Shown piece by piece: positions 1-12,887 of a stretch of 64,000 nucleotides of DNA. Position numbers and translations under genes: made by a program. How positions within the stretch are numbered: the first letter of the stretch is position 1; each line of letters opens with the position of its first letter. Origin of the DNA: Lactuca virosa. Lineage: Eukaryota > Streptophyta > Magnoliopsida > Asterales > Asteraceae. The notes below the pieces were generated by a model. It saw only the letters and a program-made list of their open reading frames with translations, did not search any database and was not told where the DNA came from. The stretch is from positions 406,121,290-406,185,289 of the forward strand of contig CAKMRJ010001112.1 of the NCBI GenBank assembly GCA_928212115.1. Direction: 5' to 3'.

Positions 1-480
1 CACACCCAACACCACTACCAAAATCACACACATATACCCACCCCCACCCCTATAAACACACACACACACATACACACACACACCCAACACCACTATCACA
101 ATCACCGACCTACCATCACCATCACCACCACCACTACCCCATCACCAGCATCACCACCACCACTGCCTGTCATCACCACCGCCGCCACAACCACCACCAC
201 CGTCGCCATCATTGACACCACCACTTCCCCCCGCGGCTGCCCCCCATCCCCATCCTACCACCGCTACCGTTTTTCTAAAAATGAAACCGATAGAAATATA
301 CCATCTAAACGCGTTTTCTAATTTTCTAAAACAGAAAATGAAAAATGAATAAGATTTAACTAAACGCGTTTTCTAAATTTTCCAATGAAAACTGAAAACG
401 GAAAACAAAAACTAAAAACGGAAAACAGAAAACAGAAAACAGAAAATGAAAACTGTTTTTCCACAACTAAACGCAACCTA
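1..480. repeat. Low-complexity CA/ACC-rich stretch and A-rich purine stretch
   Basis: Positions 1-270 are simple CA and CACCAC repeats. Positions 270-480 are a run of short near-repeats built on AACGCGTTTTCTAA and GAAAACAGAAAA. I see no coding potential. The second part resembles the sub-terminal region of a DNA transposon, but I cannot find both ends. Confidence 0.6.
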
Positions 481-1822
481 AAGGTTTATACCGATGGACC
501 AATATCATATAACTAAGGAAGCCTTTCTTTGCGTTCAAGATGAAGATGTTTTTTTATTGTTGTGTTGGACATATATGATGAATCATTCTATGATTCAGTT
601 AAATACGAATTTGGACAATGATTTGGCATTAGAGTATGGGTTGAGTTTAAATTTTATCATCATTAGTTCAGTCGTTAAAGGATTTGCAATGTAGAGGTCA
701 TAATTGATGAATGGAAGATAAAGATGATCATCTCTAACCACTTATATAGGTTTTTTTTTGAAAAATAACCATCCGGTCCGGAATATAGGGTAAATGGGCT
801 TAATGATACTCTGGTTCCCTCTATATATAGCATGTCAAACAGCTTGTCCAGAACACCCATTTAGGACAATATTTCGGACTTCTCATCTCACGTTCCAGAC
901 TACTCCAAACTAGCAATATGTCTTCTTCTAACGGTGAAGAACTCCAACATTTTTGGGTATGTGTCGGTTCTTTGTATGTTAATATGCGATTATATGAAAT
1001 TACACGTTAAAAATGTTTTACTAGTTTTTTATATGATTATATGTGACTATTTGGAATTAATTGGTTTTCAGATGCTTTTAGTGGTTGTTATTTCAATTGT
1101 ATGATTATATGTGATTAATAGGACCACTAATACCCCGAAACCAGGTTCTGAACAACACTGAAACCCACAGAACTAGTCTAGAATCTGTAGAACTAGTCCG
1201 GAGCAATGCCCATTATGGATCGTTGCCCAGTCCAAAATTCAGTCTGGGACACTGCCGAAATCCTGAATTTTTCCGAAACACTGACATTTTACATTGTTTC
1301 ATTTCATTGTAGCATGATGACACATATGAATTGGTTGTTACTACAACCTACAAACTGTAATTGGGCAGGGAAATAATGGTCCGTTTACACACCCATGCAC
1401 GTGCGACATTATTTAGGGCTTCGTCAGAACCTTTACCATACAAGAACATGTATTAAGGTTAAGTTAGAAATCCTAAGACTATGGTAATCCCAACCATACA
1501 TAGCACTCAAAAGGATAAAAGAATATTCTAAACGTCCTACCATAGACCCTTAAGTTTCTAAACCCTATCGACAACCTTACTAATAGCAAGCAACATGCTC
1601 AAGAATCATTAAACTAAAACAAGACCAAAGTCATCTAAAACATGCCATCCCTCAAGAGCACCAGAAGAAAAAAAAGACATGAAAACATAAATGAAGACAT
1701 ACCATCGATATCGGAAGATACTACACTCTCCTTCCCTTTGTAGAAATTTGAAAAGCTCAAACTTTGGCCCTTGGAACATCTGCTATCCCCCGACATCCAT
1801 CAGTAATTGTCAAAATCATAGG
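481..1822. other. Non-coding stretch, no gene recognised
   Basis: Only short open frames occur here and none has a recognisable domain. The stretch next to 1400-1820 probably belongs to the decayed Gypsy element to its right (its pol side), but I cannot identify a pol motif in it. Confidence 0.4.
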
Positions 1823-2390
1823 TCATGGGATCCGCACCACCCCTTCGGTCATTCTAGGGCAACCAATCTTGTAGTCGCCCTGCTGATTGCAATGAAAGTA
1901 AACCTCTAACTCCAACACACAGTCCAGATAGTGATGACCCATTTGTCCATATTTGAAACACTTAGACCCACAATCATTATTCTCGTGTGTCATCTCATGC
2001 TTGTCACAAGGACCGCGGTTTATTTGACTTTTTGTACTAGAATCGACACCTTTGAACCTCTTAGTTGTCGGTGGTGCCTGATCCTGCACCTGCTCCCTCG
2101 TCCTCGATTGGACCTCCAATCTCATCTCTCGAGTCACACACTCGATCTTCACTGAAAATACCAGCTCTTCCTTAATTAAATTGCGTCGTGAACCCATCCC
2201 ATGTCATGGTCTCCATATCATCCATAGTAACATATTGAGCGATCACATCCCAACAATTCTTTGTTGTATGACACAAAAGGTCCATAACAAACCAGATTTT
2301 TTCCTTCACATGGAAAGAACTGGTGTGAAAGGCACCCTTTAACTCCTCAATCAGACAGATGCTAAGAATCTGATCCTTCTTCCCCATAAA
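1823..2390 (-). pseudogene. Decayed Gypsy gag fragment with zinc-knuckle remnant
   Basis: Two adjoining minus-strand open frames (2387-2172 and 2197-1823) read like the end of a Ty3/Gypsy gag. A capsid-like part with a tryptophan-rich block is followed by a basic linker and a CCHC zinc-knuckle region. In that knuckle the second cysteine is replaced by tyrosine (C-F-K-Y), and a further cysteine-containing knuckle-like stretch follows. The frame is broken and no protease or polymerase can be followed further left, so this is a dead remnant. It belongs with the LTR at 3607-5297, which lies upstream of it on the same strand. Confidence 0.6.
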
Positions 2391-3606
2391 CGTGGAAGGC
2401 TGACGTACTGCAAGGTCACGATAAGTAAAACCCTAACTCCTGACCGACTAAACCCATTGGTTTCCAGAGCAACCGTAATCCGCTTATCCATCAAAGCGAA
2501 TAACTCCTCCCCGAACCTAACAAACACTCATGAAAACTCATCATGCACAACTTTTGAAACCGCAACGACCACCAACTCGTGTAGATCGGCATTGCTCGAA
2601 CCCGAACCCGAACCTGAACCACCCTCTATTTGCCTATTCATAACCATACTACAGTTATGTACAAAAATGTTATAACTAAGACGTAGTGTTACCCCACACT
2701 ACGTATACCTACATACCAATCCATCAGTACCCTTGTGATACTTCTTTAGTCCAAGTATGTATCTTGTGCTTTTGGTAGTATGTGGCATACTACCTTCCAC
2801 ACCTATTCATACTTGCTCCAAGGATTGTAACAAGGTTCCTAAGTTTCCCCACACCACTACTAAATTTTCTATCAACATACACAGAGCAGGTAATAAGGCC
2901 GAATAAAAAATTCCTTGCTCCACTTACTCTCATATCAGATGAAGTCTCTTCTAATATTATCAAGTCGCCTCATGAACGCGTAGTCGTATATAATAGAGAA
3001 TAAGATAGATATTCGAACAAGTGTCTCAACCCTAAGACCACAACCAGACAAGGACCAGGTAATAAGGCCGAATAAAAAATTCTAAGGCTATCGGATCCAA
3101 ATTATGTACGACCCTTATAACATTCACTTAACACTCCAACAATATCAATCATAGATCCCACAAAACATATAGCAAGCAACACATATAAGGCATACAAGGC
3201 ATCTATAAAATTAGGTAGTTCTAGCATGAAATTCCTGAATATATCCTTAGCCTATAATCTAGCATGTATATCTATCAACAACATAAATAACAGATATAAC
3301 AATATGGGTTTATTAAGAACGACTTTCCTTTTTGAGCTTCGGCTGACTATATACATTGAATCTTCCTTATTTTATAAACATATGTCAGGTCAGGGGACAA
3401 TGTTCCTAGTCTCAAAAAAACAATCAGACAAGAACATGTAAGGAGACCAAGTTCAAATTTCCAACCTAACTAATTTTGAAGTTATATATACAAAAAGACT
3501 TTTCTTTTCAAAATTATTTGAAAAAATCTTCCAGTCTTCAGTTTGAGTTCAGTATCGCGCTTGCGCATCAGTCCAAATCCCTCAAACTAAGGTTATGATA
3601 CGAACT
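2391..3606 (-). other. Untranslated leader of the decayed Gypsy element
   Basis: This lies between the LTR and gag on the minus strand. It has no domain-bearing frame. A short block (CAGGTAATAAGGCCGAATAA) occurs twice, near 2887 and 3056. Next to the LTR, at about 3590-3605, the minus strand reads like a degenerate copy of the initiator-Met tRNA primer-binding site. Confidence 0.45.
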
Positions 3607-4120
3607 TGTAACGTCCCAAATTTCAAATAGGATTTTAGATGTAAAACTAGATTAAATATTCAAACCATTTCTGGAAAACGTATCATAGTATTCATTAGTT
3701 TTTAGATCATAAGGTTTAAACATAATTAACATATAAAAACTAGTAAAAGTCGTATAACAATAAATCTTCAATGCGAATCTACAGTCACATCACTCCCTTC
3801 CCTCGAACAACCTGAAAAAACATTTAACTTAACAATCTAAGCAGAAAGCTTAGTGAGTTCCTCAATATACTACATATTCCATCATACATATAATTCATAC
3901 AAACAAAGGCTCTCAGCTTCATCTGGTCCACCATCAATCCTCTCAAACATAACGTACTAACATACATATCAATCATAGGCACCCTGACATCATACCACTA
4001 CCAGCTCTAAGGTTCTAAAAAGCTCTCCATGGCGCGCCATGACTCCAAGGTTTGTACTTAACGCTACACCTTAACAAAATGCCTCCTTATGTCATATATG
4101 TATATAAAAATGAATAATAG

Positions 4121-4122
4121 CA

Positions 4123-4181
<59 letters not shown>
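4121..4181. repeat. AT microsatellite followed by an ACT trinucleotide run
   Basis: About 16 AT dinucleotides are followed by about nine ACT/CTA triplets. The run lies inside the LTR. Confidence 0.9.
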
Positions 4182-4184
<3 letters not shown>

Positions 4185-4979
4185 AGGGATCGCAAGGCTT
4201 TACCGAAGACAAAAACTAAGAGAAAATGGGCTAGAATTGAAAGAAATTGAGAGAGAGTGTTTGAGAAGTCGTGTGAGAACGAACGAGGCTTGACCTCCTA
4301 TTTATAGCCGATTTTGGGGTGCACGGTGTGTAAATGGGGTGTACGTCGCGCATTTTAAGGTGACGTCTCCCCAACCATATTTTGCCATGTTTCAGCCTCT
4401 CTATGGTCCATGTTTCCACCTTCTAAAAGTGCGCGTCACGCACCCGACGCACACCGTGCGCCATGCAAAACACAGATTTTGTAAATTCTATAAATTCTTC
4501 ATACGGGCTCTGTTTTCGACGTTCTATATATCCTCGGAAAGCACTCGACGAGATCTTCAACTTTCCTTTAGACTCCAGCGGCTAATTTTGACTTGATTTT
4601 TTGTCCTTATTTTTTATATGATTAAATGATTTTGTCAAATCCCAAAGATGATCCTCTCTTGCTTTGGCTTACTGGTGGCCCCGGTTGTTCTTCAATCTCC
4701 GACCTCCTTCTGCAGAATGAATGAAGTAGTAAAACAGTAGTCTCTCGTACGGATTCCGTTTTTGGCATTCTTTTTCTCAAAATTCTTATCTTAAAGAGTA
4801 CTATGATTTTCCTTTTGGTGATTTTAGCTAAAAGTCAATCATTCTCTTCGTAGCGTTTACGTCATACATTCCTTGTGCGCGACTGACTTTTATAATTTAT
4901 AAAAATCATACCTAATTCATACGGAGTCGAATTTCTACGAAATTTATATTTTTGGAATCGGGACGACGTGTACTTTCTA

Positions 4980-4982
<3 letters not shown>

Positions 4983-5031
<49 letters not shown>

Positions 5032-5039
5032 TATATATC

Positions 5040-5116
<77 letters not shown>

Positions 5117-5128
5117 TATATTGGCGCA
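4983..5128. repeat. Compound AT / GT / AT microsatellite
   Basis: A long AT run, about 12 GT dinucleotides (near 5040-5063) and a second long AT run. The apparent Tyr-Ile open frame across it is an artefact of the repeat. Confidence 0.95.
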
Positions 5129-5297
5129 CTTATTTTTACGATTTACGAGCGATTCAGATGATTTTTCCTATTTTTCCTTAATACGAAACTTGTATTATAT
5201 AGTATGTAGTGCGCACGACTATAGATTATCGTATTCAAGGATTTAATTTTAATAATTATTACTTATTATGTGTAGCCTGAATTTGCGGGGCGTTACA

Positions 5298-7677
5298 CCT
5301 CCTTTATCCGGACTTGAGACCGACAATAATAAACTAAAAAGATTATAAATGGTGGAGTTAACTTTGTTTATTGTGTATATGTTTTTTGCGAATCACCAAG
5401 AAAACTAAAAATGAACAAACAAAATATTGGAAGTAATGGATTTATGGAAATACTAGACGAATTCTCGCGCGTTGCGCAGCGAAGATTAAAAATATATTGT
5501 TAAAATATTGAAAATATATATATTTAAAATGGTTATGTTATTGACATTAACTTTGAGATAAAGATGTTCATTTAAAATACAATTTATTTATAGCTAAATG
5601 TAATTTATAGTTTGATGTTATTATCATTTAAAATTGTTATTCATTAATTTTAAACCACTTATTATTAATAATAAGTTAAAGAAGACTTTTAAGAAACACT
5701 TAATATTATTATTAAAATGTGAAACATACACTAAATGATAAAGTGATAAGATAGACAATTTGCATTTTAAAAGAGACTTGCATGGATAATATGACATATC
5801 CATGGAATTTGATTTTATTATTTATAATTATTGCTTATTAATTTTAAAACCACTTGTTATTATTAATAAGTGAAATAAATTTTTAAAAAACACTTATTAT
5901 TATAATTAAAATGTTAAACATATATTAAAATATAAAGTGATAAGATAGACAATTTGCATTTTAAAAAAGGTTTACATGAATAATATGGATAATATGACAT
6001 ATCCATGATTTTTAATTAATTATTGTTTTGAAGCAACATGAACATACAAACATGTATACAATAGTTAATTAAATATTATATATATCACCTTCCATAACAT
6101 ATGATCGATAACATAAATCTAATCTAATTTACATTAAAATTTCAACCATAACATACAATGATATTCTTAAAAGAATACTTAAATCAAGAAAATACAAAAA
6201 AGAATTAGTATATAACAAACTTACAAATTTAAAACTTCAACATAATAACATGACTCAAAAAATTGTTCAAAGCCCTCAAACCAACACAAAAAACTTTAAA
6301 CTTGTTTTCTTTGTGAATTTTGTATGTGATTTGTATTTGTGTGTCTACTCAAAAAGATTGACCTTTTTATAGTAGAGTATCCATTAATTGTTTATTAAAT
6401 ATATTATATAAGTTATAAAACCTTTGAATTGTTAATCATTATTAAGAGACTTTTGAGTGGTATTCATTAAAATAGGAGGTTTCAAATGCATGAGGTGTTT
6501 GCAAATTTTTATAGGGGTTTCAAATGCATGAGGTTCAAGGAAAAATGCTAGCTTTATAAGTATGTATGATTTGTTGCTTGACAACCTTGACGCGCTAACT
6601 ACTTCCTTAAGTTCGTTTCAACCCAAATTTGGAAATTTCTTAGGAAAAATCCACACAGAAGTATTCAAGATTTGACAATTGAAAACCTATATTCTGTAAT
6701 CAATGGATAATTGAAAATAATTAACCCTAATCGATAATGGAAAACTGGAAAATAAGTGAAACACATACCGTTTGGCGTCGAGGATTTGAAAAATTGAGAA
6801 TCGAGATAAAAAGAATAGAAGATAAATGCGACATTTCAGTTTTGAAGATTGCACTGATGTGTCAAATGCGTTTCATCTTTAAGAATCAAGATCGCTCACT
6901 GTGATGTAACCTATTGGACAATTAGTAATGGATTAATTGAGATTTGAGATATATTAATTTTGGGTTAAGTTTGGAGAATATGGGGCCCTTTAGAATTGGG
7001 GGGACCTAACCCTAACTTAGCAAAATATAAGGTTGGGCCTCCCCTAGATTGTGGTTTGATGTTTGTGTGTCTAGTGATGGAGTTAAATTAGAAAGGAGGC
7101 ATGATCTCCTAGAGCGTGTTGAAGTTCATGTTTGTTCATTTGACATAGAGACAACAAAGCTTTTTTTTAAATTTCCAAATGCTGAATATGATTTAGTTAA
7201 GATGATTTGAATATGATTTAGTTAAGATGATTTCATTCATGGTTGATGGAAAAGGATATTTGATTATTAATAGAGAGAGATAGGTATATATAGTCAAAGT
7301 GAAAGTTGACTAAGATTCTTATAAATTCACATTTGGTCCTATACATTTAGTTATATTATATGCCATATTTAGTACACATATAACACAAGTTAAGGCTCAT
7401 TACTGAATTGGTTCCTGCCTTTTTTGTTTTTGTTTTTTTTTAACTAGAAGTTGCTAGTCCCGACGTTGCGGGGGACGCAAGTTGGTTCATCCATATTGTA
7501 TTTTATAATAAAATAGCATACGATGATCAAAACGTAACATACATTGTTCAAAAAGCATTGTACAAAAAAATTACACAATAACATTTTCTGTAAATTATGA
7601 GGAAAATTTTTGTAATTTTTTTAAACATATGGACCGTTTCTGTAAAAAATACATAAGGACATTTTTTTAAACATATG
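5298..7677. other. AT-rich intergenic stretch with internal duplication
   Basis: No gene is recognisable. The text near 5450-5490, with a GCGCGTTGCGC core, and near 7445-7475 resembles the ends of common plant non-autonomous transposons, but I cannot pair them into one element. The block duplication is listed separately. Confidence 0.4.
5643..6013. repeat. Imperfect direct duplication of about 175 bp
   Basis: Positions 5643-5814 and 5837-6013 share the same order of sequence blocks: TAATTTTAAACCACTT, then AAAGTGATAAGATAGACAAT, then AATATGACATATCCATG. They carry scattered substitutions and small indels. Confidence 0.75.
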
Positions 7678-9350
7678 TGTACAGTCATGCATTCGCCTTG
7701 CCACGGTCCTCAGAAATACCTGAAACAAAACTAAAACTATAAGCCAACGCTTAGTGAGTTCCCCCAAAGTACCACCACATAAAACATAACAAGCAACAAC
7801 ATAGATATAGAGCCTTCAACATGACAGGACCGTCTCACAGGGCCTTCAGCCTATCTGTACCGCTCTCTGGGCCTTCGGCCTGACTGGTCCGCCTTGCAGG
7901 CCTTCAGTCTATCCGGGCCGCCTTGGGTGTCTTGGTCTTCAGTCTCAGCTGGTCCGCCTAAAACCAGTAAACCATCACCTATCAACATACACCATAACAA
8001 TCAATAGCTAGCATATACAGGTAGTCATACAAATCTAACAGATTACTACAGATCACAACAACATAGAAACATCCTATATACCAGGATACAGATCTAACAG
8101 ATCACTACAACATAACAACATACAGAAAACCAGGATATCAATCCAATGGTTCGGCCTTGATGCCTTCAACTCGTAAGTACAGGGAGGAAAACTCACCTCT
8201 CAATCCGAATACAGTCTGAATGAATCTCTGCTCTGACAACCGACACTGCTCGACTCCTAGTAATCAAAACATTTCCCGTTCTAGATTAATAAAAATTCCC
8301 AAAATACCCTTGGTCAAACTTAGTTAAAGGTCAAAAGTCAAGTCAATACCTAGCCGAGTCAACTTAGTCGAGCCAACTCAGACGAGTCGACCCAACCGAG
8401 TACGTTGGGCGTACTCCTCAATACGCGGGGCGTACTCGCTGGTTGACCAGGTGACGGGGCTCTGACCGTGTACGCGCAACGTACCACTTGGTACGCCTAG
8501 CGTACGCACATGGTCAGCCCTTTTTCCCAGTAAGAGCTTATTGCGTCCAACCCTTACGCCCAAAGTTAGATCCAAGCCCCAAATAACGTTCTTGACCATA
8601 AAGTTTCTGACTTTATGCTCTTGCATGGCCAAAAAGTGCTTAATACTAAAGACCTCATCAACTCAACCCATTAAGACCATGTATCACTTGAATGGAAGGG
8701 AATAAGTGATCAAGTCCAATTTTTATGCTTCTAAAAACCACAAAATGATTGAAAGGACAACTTGAATGGATTAGATTAACTTATACTCAAAATACCCAAA
8801 TAATGGGACCAAAAGGACACAAACTCCATTGCTAACCTAGATCTATGCATAAAATCATCAAGTTCATAACTTTATACCTCAAAATGGATCTTCAAGGTGA
8901 GGTGTTCTTGGATCTAGAAGGTCTTGATATTCCAAGTTGATGCTTCTTTCTTCACCTTGCTTCAAAGGCACCTCAAACACACACTTTTGAGCTCAAAGGA
9001 TCACACATAATGGATTAGGGTTGCAAAGGATGAAATGAAGGTTAGAGGTTGGAGAGGAAGTGAGAAATAAGGAGTTAATGATGTTTATATATGGACCAAA
9101 CCCTAAAAATTAAGGTTTGAGGATTCTTCACATACGCCCTGCATACACGGTGTATGCCAAGCGTACTAAGACATGTGTGTGTACGCTCAACGTACACAAC
9201 ATACACCCAGTGTACTAGGTCTTGGACCAAATTTACAAAAATGCCACTATGGGCCATTTAGCAAGCTTTCTTATAACTAAGGGATAAAAAAACATAAACC
9301 TTCATACTTAAGAGTTAATTTTGGCAATACCTCATTGTCAGGATGTTACA
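7678..9350 (-). repeat. 3' LTR of the interrupted Gypsy element
   Basis: On the minus strand it begins TGTAACATCCTGACAATG and ends in GTACA. It matches 21532-22855 along its length, but is about 350 bp longer because the 5' LTR lacks the stretch corresponding to roughly 8670-9030. It is rich in the tetranucleotide GTAC and in GTACGC-type words, many arranged as small palindromes. TATG directly precedes it at 7674-7677. Confidence 0.88.
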
Positions 9351-9368
9351 GTTCTCCCCCGTTTGAAC
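9351..9368 (-). other. Polypurine tract of the interrupted Gypsy element
   Basis: The minus strand reads AACGGGGGAGAAC immediately before the LTR start TGTAACATCC. That is the expected position and composition for plus-strand priming. Confidence 0.75.
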
Positions 9369-10150
9369 TAGACTTCGTCCTCAAAGTCTGCTGCTACGAA
9401 CAACTCCGGTTAATGCTCCCGCATCTCCGACTTGGGTTCCCATGTCCATTCGGAACCCTTTCGATGCTGCCACTGAACCTTGACCAAAGATATCACCTTG
9501 TTGCACAAGGAATTCGTCTTCTTCGTCTTCTGATCTAAAATCGCTACTGGTCTCCTAATGTAATTCAGGCGATCGCAACCTGACCATCATCCAAAGGAAT
9601 AAGCATTGAATCATCAGCCACACACTTCCTTAGCTGCGAAACATGTGAGGTGTTATGGATCTGACTGAGCTCCTCGGGCGGATCTAACCTATAAGCTACC
9701 TTACCAACCCTGGCAATCACCTAAAATGGCCTGATATACCGGGGCCCTAATTTACCCCTCTTCTTGAAGCGTATTACACCCTTCCAGGGTGATACCTTAC
9801 GCAAAACCATGTCACCGACCTGAAACTCCAACTCAGATCGACCCTTGTTGGCATAACTCTTCTGCCGACTATGAGCTGTCTGCAATCTCTGCCTAATCTG
9901 TTGAATGAGCTCTGACGTCTGAAGGACTACCTCAGCCCTTCCCAATACTCTATGACCACTTTCCACCCAACATATAGGGGTAAGACACTTCCTTCCATAA
10001 AGAAGCTTGAAAATTGGCGCACCGATGCTGTAAAGATAGTTGTTGTTGTAAGAAAACTCAACTAAGGGAAGGTAGGAGTCCCAGCTCCCACCGAAATCTA
10101 TGACACAAGCTCTCAACATGTCCTCAAGTGTCTAAATGGTCCTCTCACTC
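9369..10150 (-). pseudogene. Gypsy integrase C-terminal part (broken)
   Basis: The minus-strand frame 10119-9721 covers the end of the integrase core and the C-terminal domain: the LRAC..DF..SWD..LPL.EFSYNN block, then the YG-R-K-C block and the GD.VL..VSPWKG region. Downstream, to 9369, the reading continues in pieces with stops through the HVS.LRKC block. Residue blocks match other plant chromovirus-type integrases, including the two others in this window. The catalytic core upstream is missing: at about 10140 the sequence jumps from an RNase H motif straight into the late integrase core. Confidence 0.8.
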
Positions 10151-10607
10151 TAAACGATGATAAATGCATCACAAAATACAACAAAGTCCTCAACACCCTC
10201 AGGGAGGGTCAACACTGGTGCCTCACATAACTTATGCCCCAGCGTCTCAAATGCACCCTGCTGCTTAGGCCCCCAATGGAAATCCACTCATTTCCTTGTC
10301 ATAGAGTGAGGGGTACTGCAATCTTGGAGAAGTCCTGAATAAATCTCCGATAATACCCTGCTAATCCCAAGAAACTCCTGATCTCCGAAGGAGACTTCGG
10401 GACCTCCCACTGCGTAACCGCCTCGATTTTGGCCGGATCGACCACAATCCCATCCTGATTAACGAGGTGCCCCAAGAACTGGACCTCTCGTAACCAAAAC
10501 TCACACTTCAAGAACTTAGGATATAGACGTTCTCGCCTCAAGACTCCAAGAAGCTCTAAAAGGTGCTCCTCGTGTTGCTCTCTAGTCTTGGAATACACCA
10601 AGATATC
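10151..10607 (-). pseudogene. Gypsy reverse transcriptase C-terminal half and RNase H stub
   Basis: The minus-strand frame 10601-10299 starts just after the RT catalytic aspartates. It carries the FLGH.V...GI.VDP.K block and the EIRSFLGLAGYYRRFI thumb block, both typical of Gypsy RT. Further left a short frame reads into the start of RNase H (the V-F-C-D-A block, where D is the first catalytic aspartate) and then ends at the internal deletion near 10140. The left end of the Copia element abuts at 10608. Confidence 0.85.
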
Positions 10608-11390
10608 TGTTGGATAAGGTGTCTAAGTCCATAACTATATTTGGTATGTACTTGACCCGAGAGTAGCATGGTCCATTTGGGTTGCACTTCACCGGGAAAA
10701 TTTGAAGGATGGACTTCTGAGAGGAGGATAATTATGATTTATTAATATCTTATAAGTTCTAATATATTAATATTAAATCATATTATTTAATTAGTATTGA
10801 TCAAGAATTAATTTGGAATTAATTTTGTGATCAACAGAGACTAATTAAATATAAGAGGTTGATTTTGGTAAATCATTCATTCTTATAAAGTGGGCTTATG
10901 ATCCATAGTTCTTTATGTTGGGCTAAACCCATGTGGTGACCCATGAATACTCCATGGAGGTTTTAACCCATGGAGCATGAGGGATATGGAAAGTTATTAG
11001 GGTTTACATGGTGTAATCCTAGTTTTCCACACTCATAAGAGACCCTAAGGCTACCAAAATTGGCACCTAAGTGAACTTAGAAAAGTGCTAGCCGATTTTG
11101 TGAAGCAAGGAATTCTCTCTCTAGTTCTTCCATTTGTTGGTGGTGATTTGTGGTTCCATTTGAGGCATTCACATTATTGGTTCTAGGTTCTTAAAGCTTC
11201 AAGGTTTTCAACTACACTAAAAGGTATGTCATCTAACTAGAATTTTGTAGTATAGATACTCAATTGTATGCTAGTTAGGATGATGCTTTGGAATTTTGAA
11301 AGTTTGCATGTATATTAGAGAAAACATAGATCCAAAGCATCTAGGGTTGCATGCACACCATAGGAGTGTTAGAATGCTCAAATACCATCA
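10608..11390 (+). repeat. 5' LTR of the Copia element
   Basis: 783 bp, starting TGTTGGATAAGG and ending CCATCA. Where the 3' LTR has a clean TATA box, this copy reads ACTCATAAGAG (near 11031), so the promoter of the copy that would drive the element is altered. Confidence 0.95.
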
Positions 11391-11391
11391 G

Positions 11392-11403
11392 TGGTATCAG
11401 AGC
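11392..11403 (+). other. Primer-binding site (initiator Met tRNA type)
   Basis: TGGTATCAGAGC, one base after the 5' LTR. It is the standard complement to the 3' end of plant initiator methionine tRNA. Confidence 0.93.
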
Positions 11404-12887
11404 CTAGGATTGTTTTCCAATATACTTGATGCTACTTGTTTTCAAAGCTTGAAAAAAATCGAATTTCTATTGTCCGAACAGAGGACTCGCCGAGTCCACT
11501 GACAGACTCTCCGATTCCACCCTATAATCTGACCAACTCGCCGAGTTAGTTCATGCACTCGACGAGTCGGTGCTCCTGAGTGCAGATTTTCGAGTTTTAA
11601 GGCTGAAATTGGACTAGGATCATTACCCTAAACTGTTTTTGAACATATAAACCTATTTTTGATGTTGTAATGATCATGCTAATCCAATTTAAAAGATAAT
11701 TGTCCAAGTTTCATGTTTAGTATTAGTTTATATGGTTAGGCTAATTACATGAAATTTGTTTGATTTGAATTGTCTTGTTCATATGATTTTATTTGTATCT
11801 TCTATGAATTATTTGATTATTGTATTAGTTAAATAATGTTTTAAATGTTTTTAGTGGACTCCATAACTTTTCCTCAAGTTATGGATGTTATGGAACACGA
11901 AAGGTTTTTCTATTAAAGATGTCATTAAACTCAGATGTTATGGACTTGAAGAGTTTTGACCAGTTTCAAAACTTGCCCTCAATTTTTGGAATTTGTAAAG
12001 TCTCACTAAATGAAACTTTAATTCCAAACCTTAGAATTTTAAAAGTTAAAATTCAACCCTTATACTATTATAATATTATAGGTTTAATATTTATATATAT
12101 GTATAAGACAAGCCGGTTTTACCGTTAGTAGGCCTCATTCACGAAGCCGGTCTATGCGGGGGATATAAGGTTATTGTCTATAAAATGGTGGTTTAATGGG
12201 TGTCCACTCTCACCCACCGCTTCCTAGACTGGTGGAGGGTCGTTAGCCGAACGGGTAGGACAAAGACTATAATTCTCATTAAAAGTATAATGATAACTAT
12301 AAAGTAACTAAACCTTTTATAAATTCTCAATCTTAGTTACTTTAGGAAAATGTAAAATTGATGCTAATCCATGAAATTACACTTTGCACCTTACCAAGTC
12401 GTTGATGGAGCGCGTGTGGTTAACCGGCACATTAACTTGGACTAGTAAGGGTGGCAAAGGGTAGCTTAATGTTTATCATAACTTCAATGGAGCGTGTGTG
12501 GTTAACCGACACATTGATTAAGGTGATAATTGAAATTGAGAGTACCAAGTACATTTGCATGGTTATTCACACCTTGTTTGTGATCCTCGGTATCCCAGTC
12601 ACAAACCTGAAGGGCATATCGAGATTTAAACATGCCATTGAAAAGTTCAATGAATCTCAAAGGATCTAGGAGTTTCAATCCAATTAAAACTTAATAAACA
12701 ATTTCGTTTTTTATGGTGGAAATTGGTAAATCGTCATTTACCTACCTGCAAATATTTTGTAAGTTGGATTACGGCATCCCTTCTAATTTGTAAAATATTG
12801 TGTCGGGTCATAGCCTTAATATTTCATTTTGGGTGTTATATTAAGGACTCTTTATCTAATCGAAACTTTGTCTTTCTTTCTTTTCAG
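11404..12887 (+). other. Copia untranslated leader
   Basis: About 1.5 kb between the primer-binding site and gag. Short frames only. Two near-identical phrases (GCGTGTGGTTAACCG, near 12412 and 12493) mark a small internal duplication. The last bases before gag, TTTCTTTCTTTTCAG, look like a splice acceptor directly in front of the gag ATG. Confidence 0.6.

Larger units (their letters stand above)
3607..5297 (-). repeat. Gypsy-type LTR (5' LTR of the decayed element)
   Basis: On the minus strand this begins TGTAACGCCCCGC and ends GGGACGTTACA, giving TG...CA ends and a short terminal inverted repeat TGTAACG. It is 1691 bp long. A degenerate primer-binding site and a gag remnant follow it in the expected order. 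It contains large AT microsatellites and an ACT run. The partner LTR is not in the window, so no target duplication can be tested. Confidence 0.65.

Noticed and set aside
1..180. Telomere- or centromere-type satellite
   Set aside because: CA/CACCAC simple repeats with no regular unit and no telomere heptamer array.
4968..5246. Tyr/Ile-repeat open frame (also 34097-34440)
   Set aside because: Produced entirely by AT and GT microsatellites.
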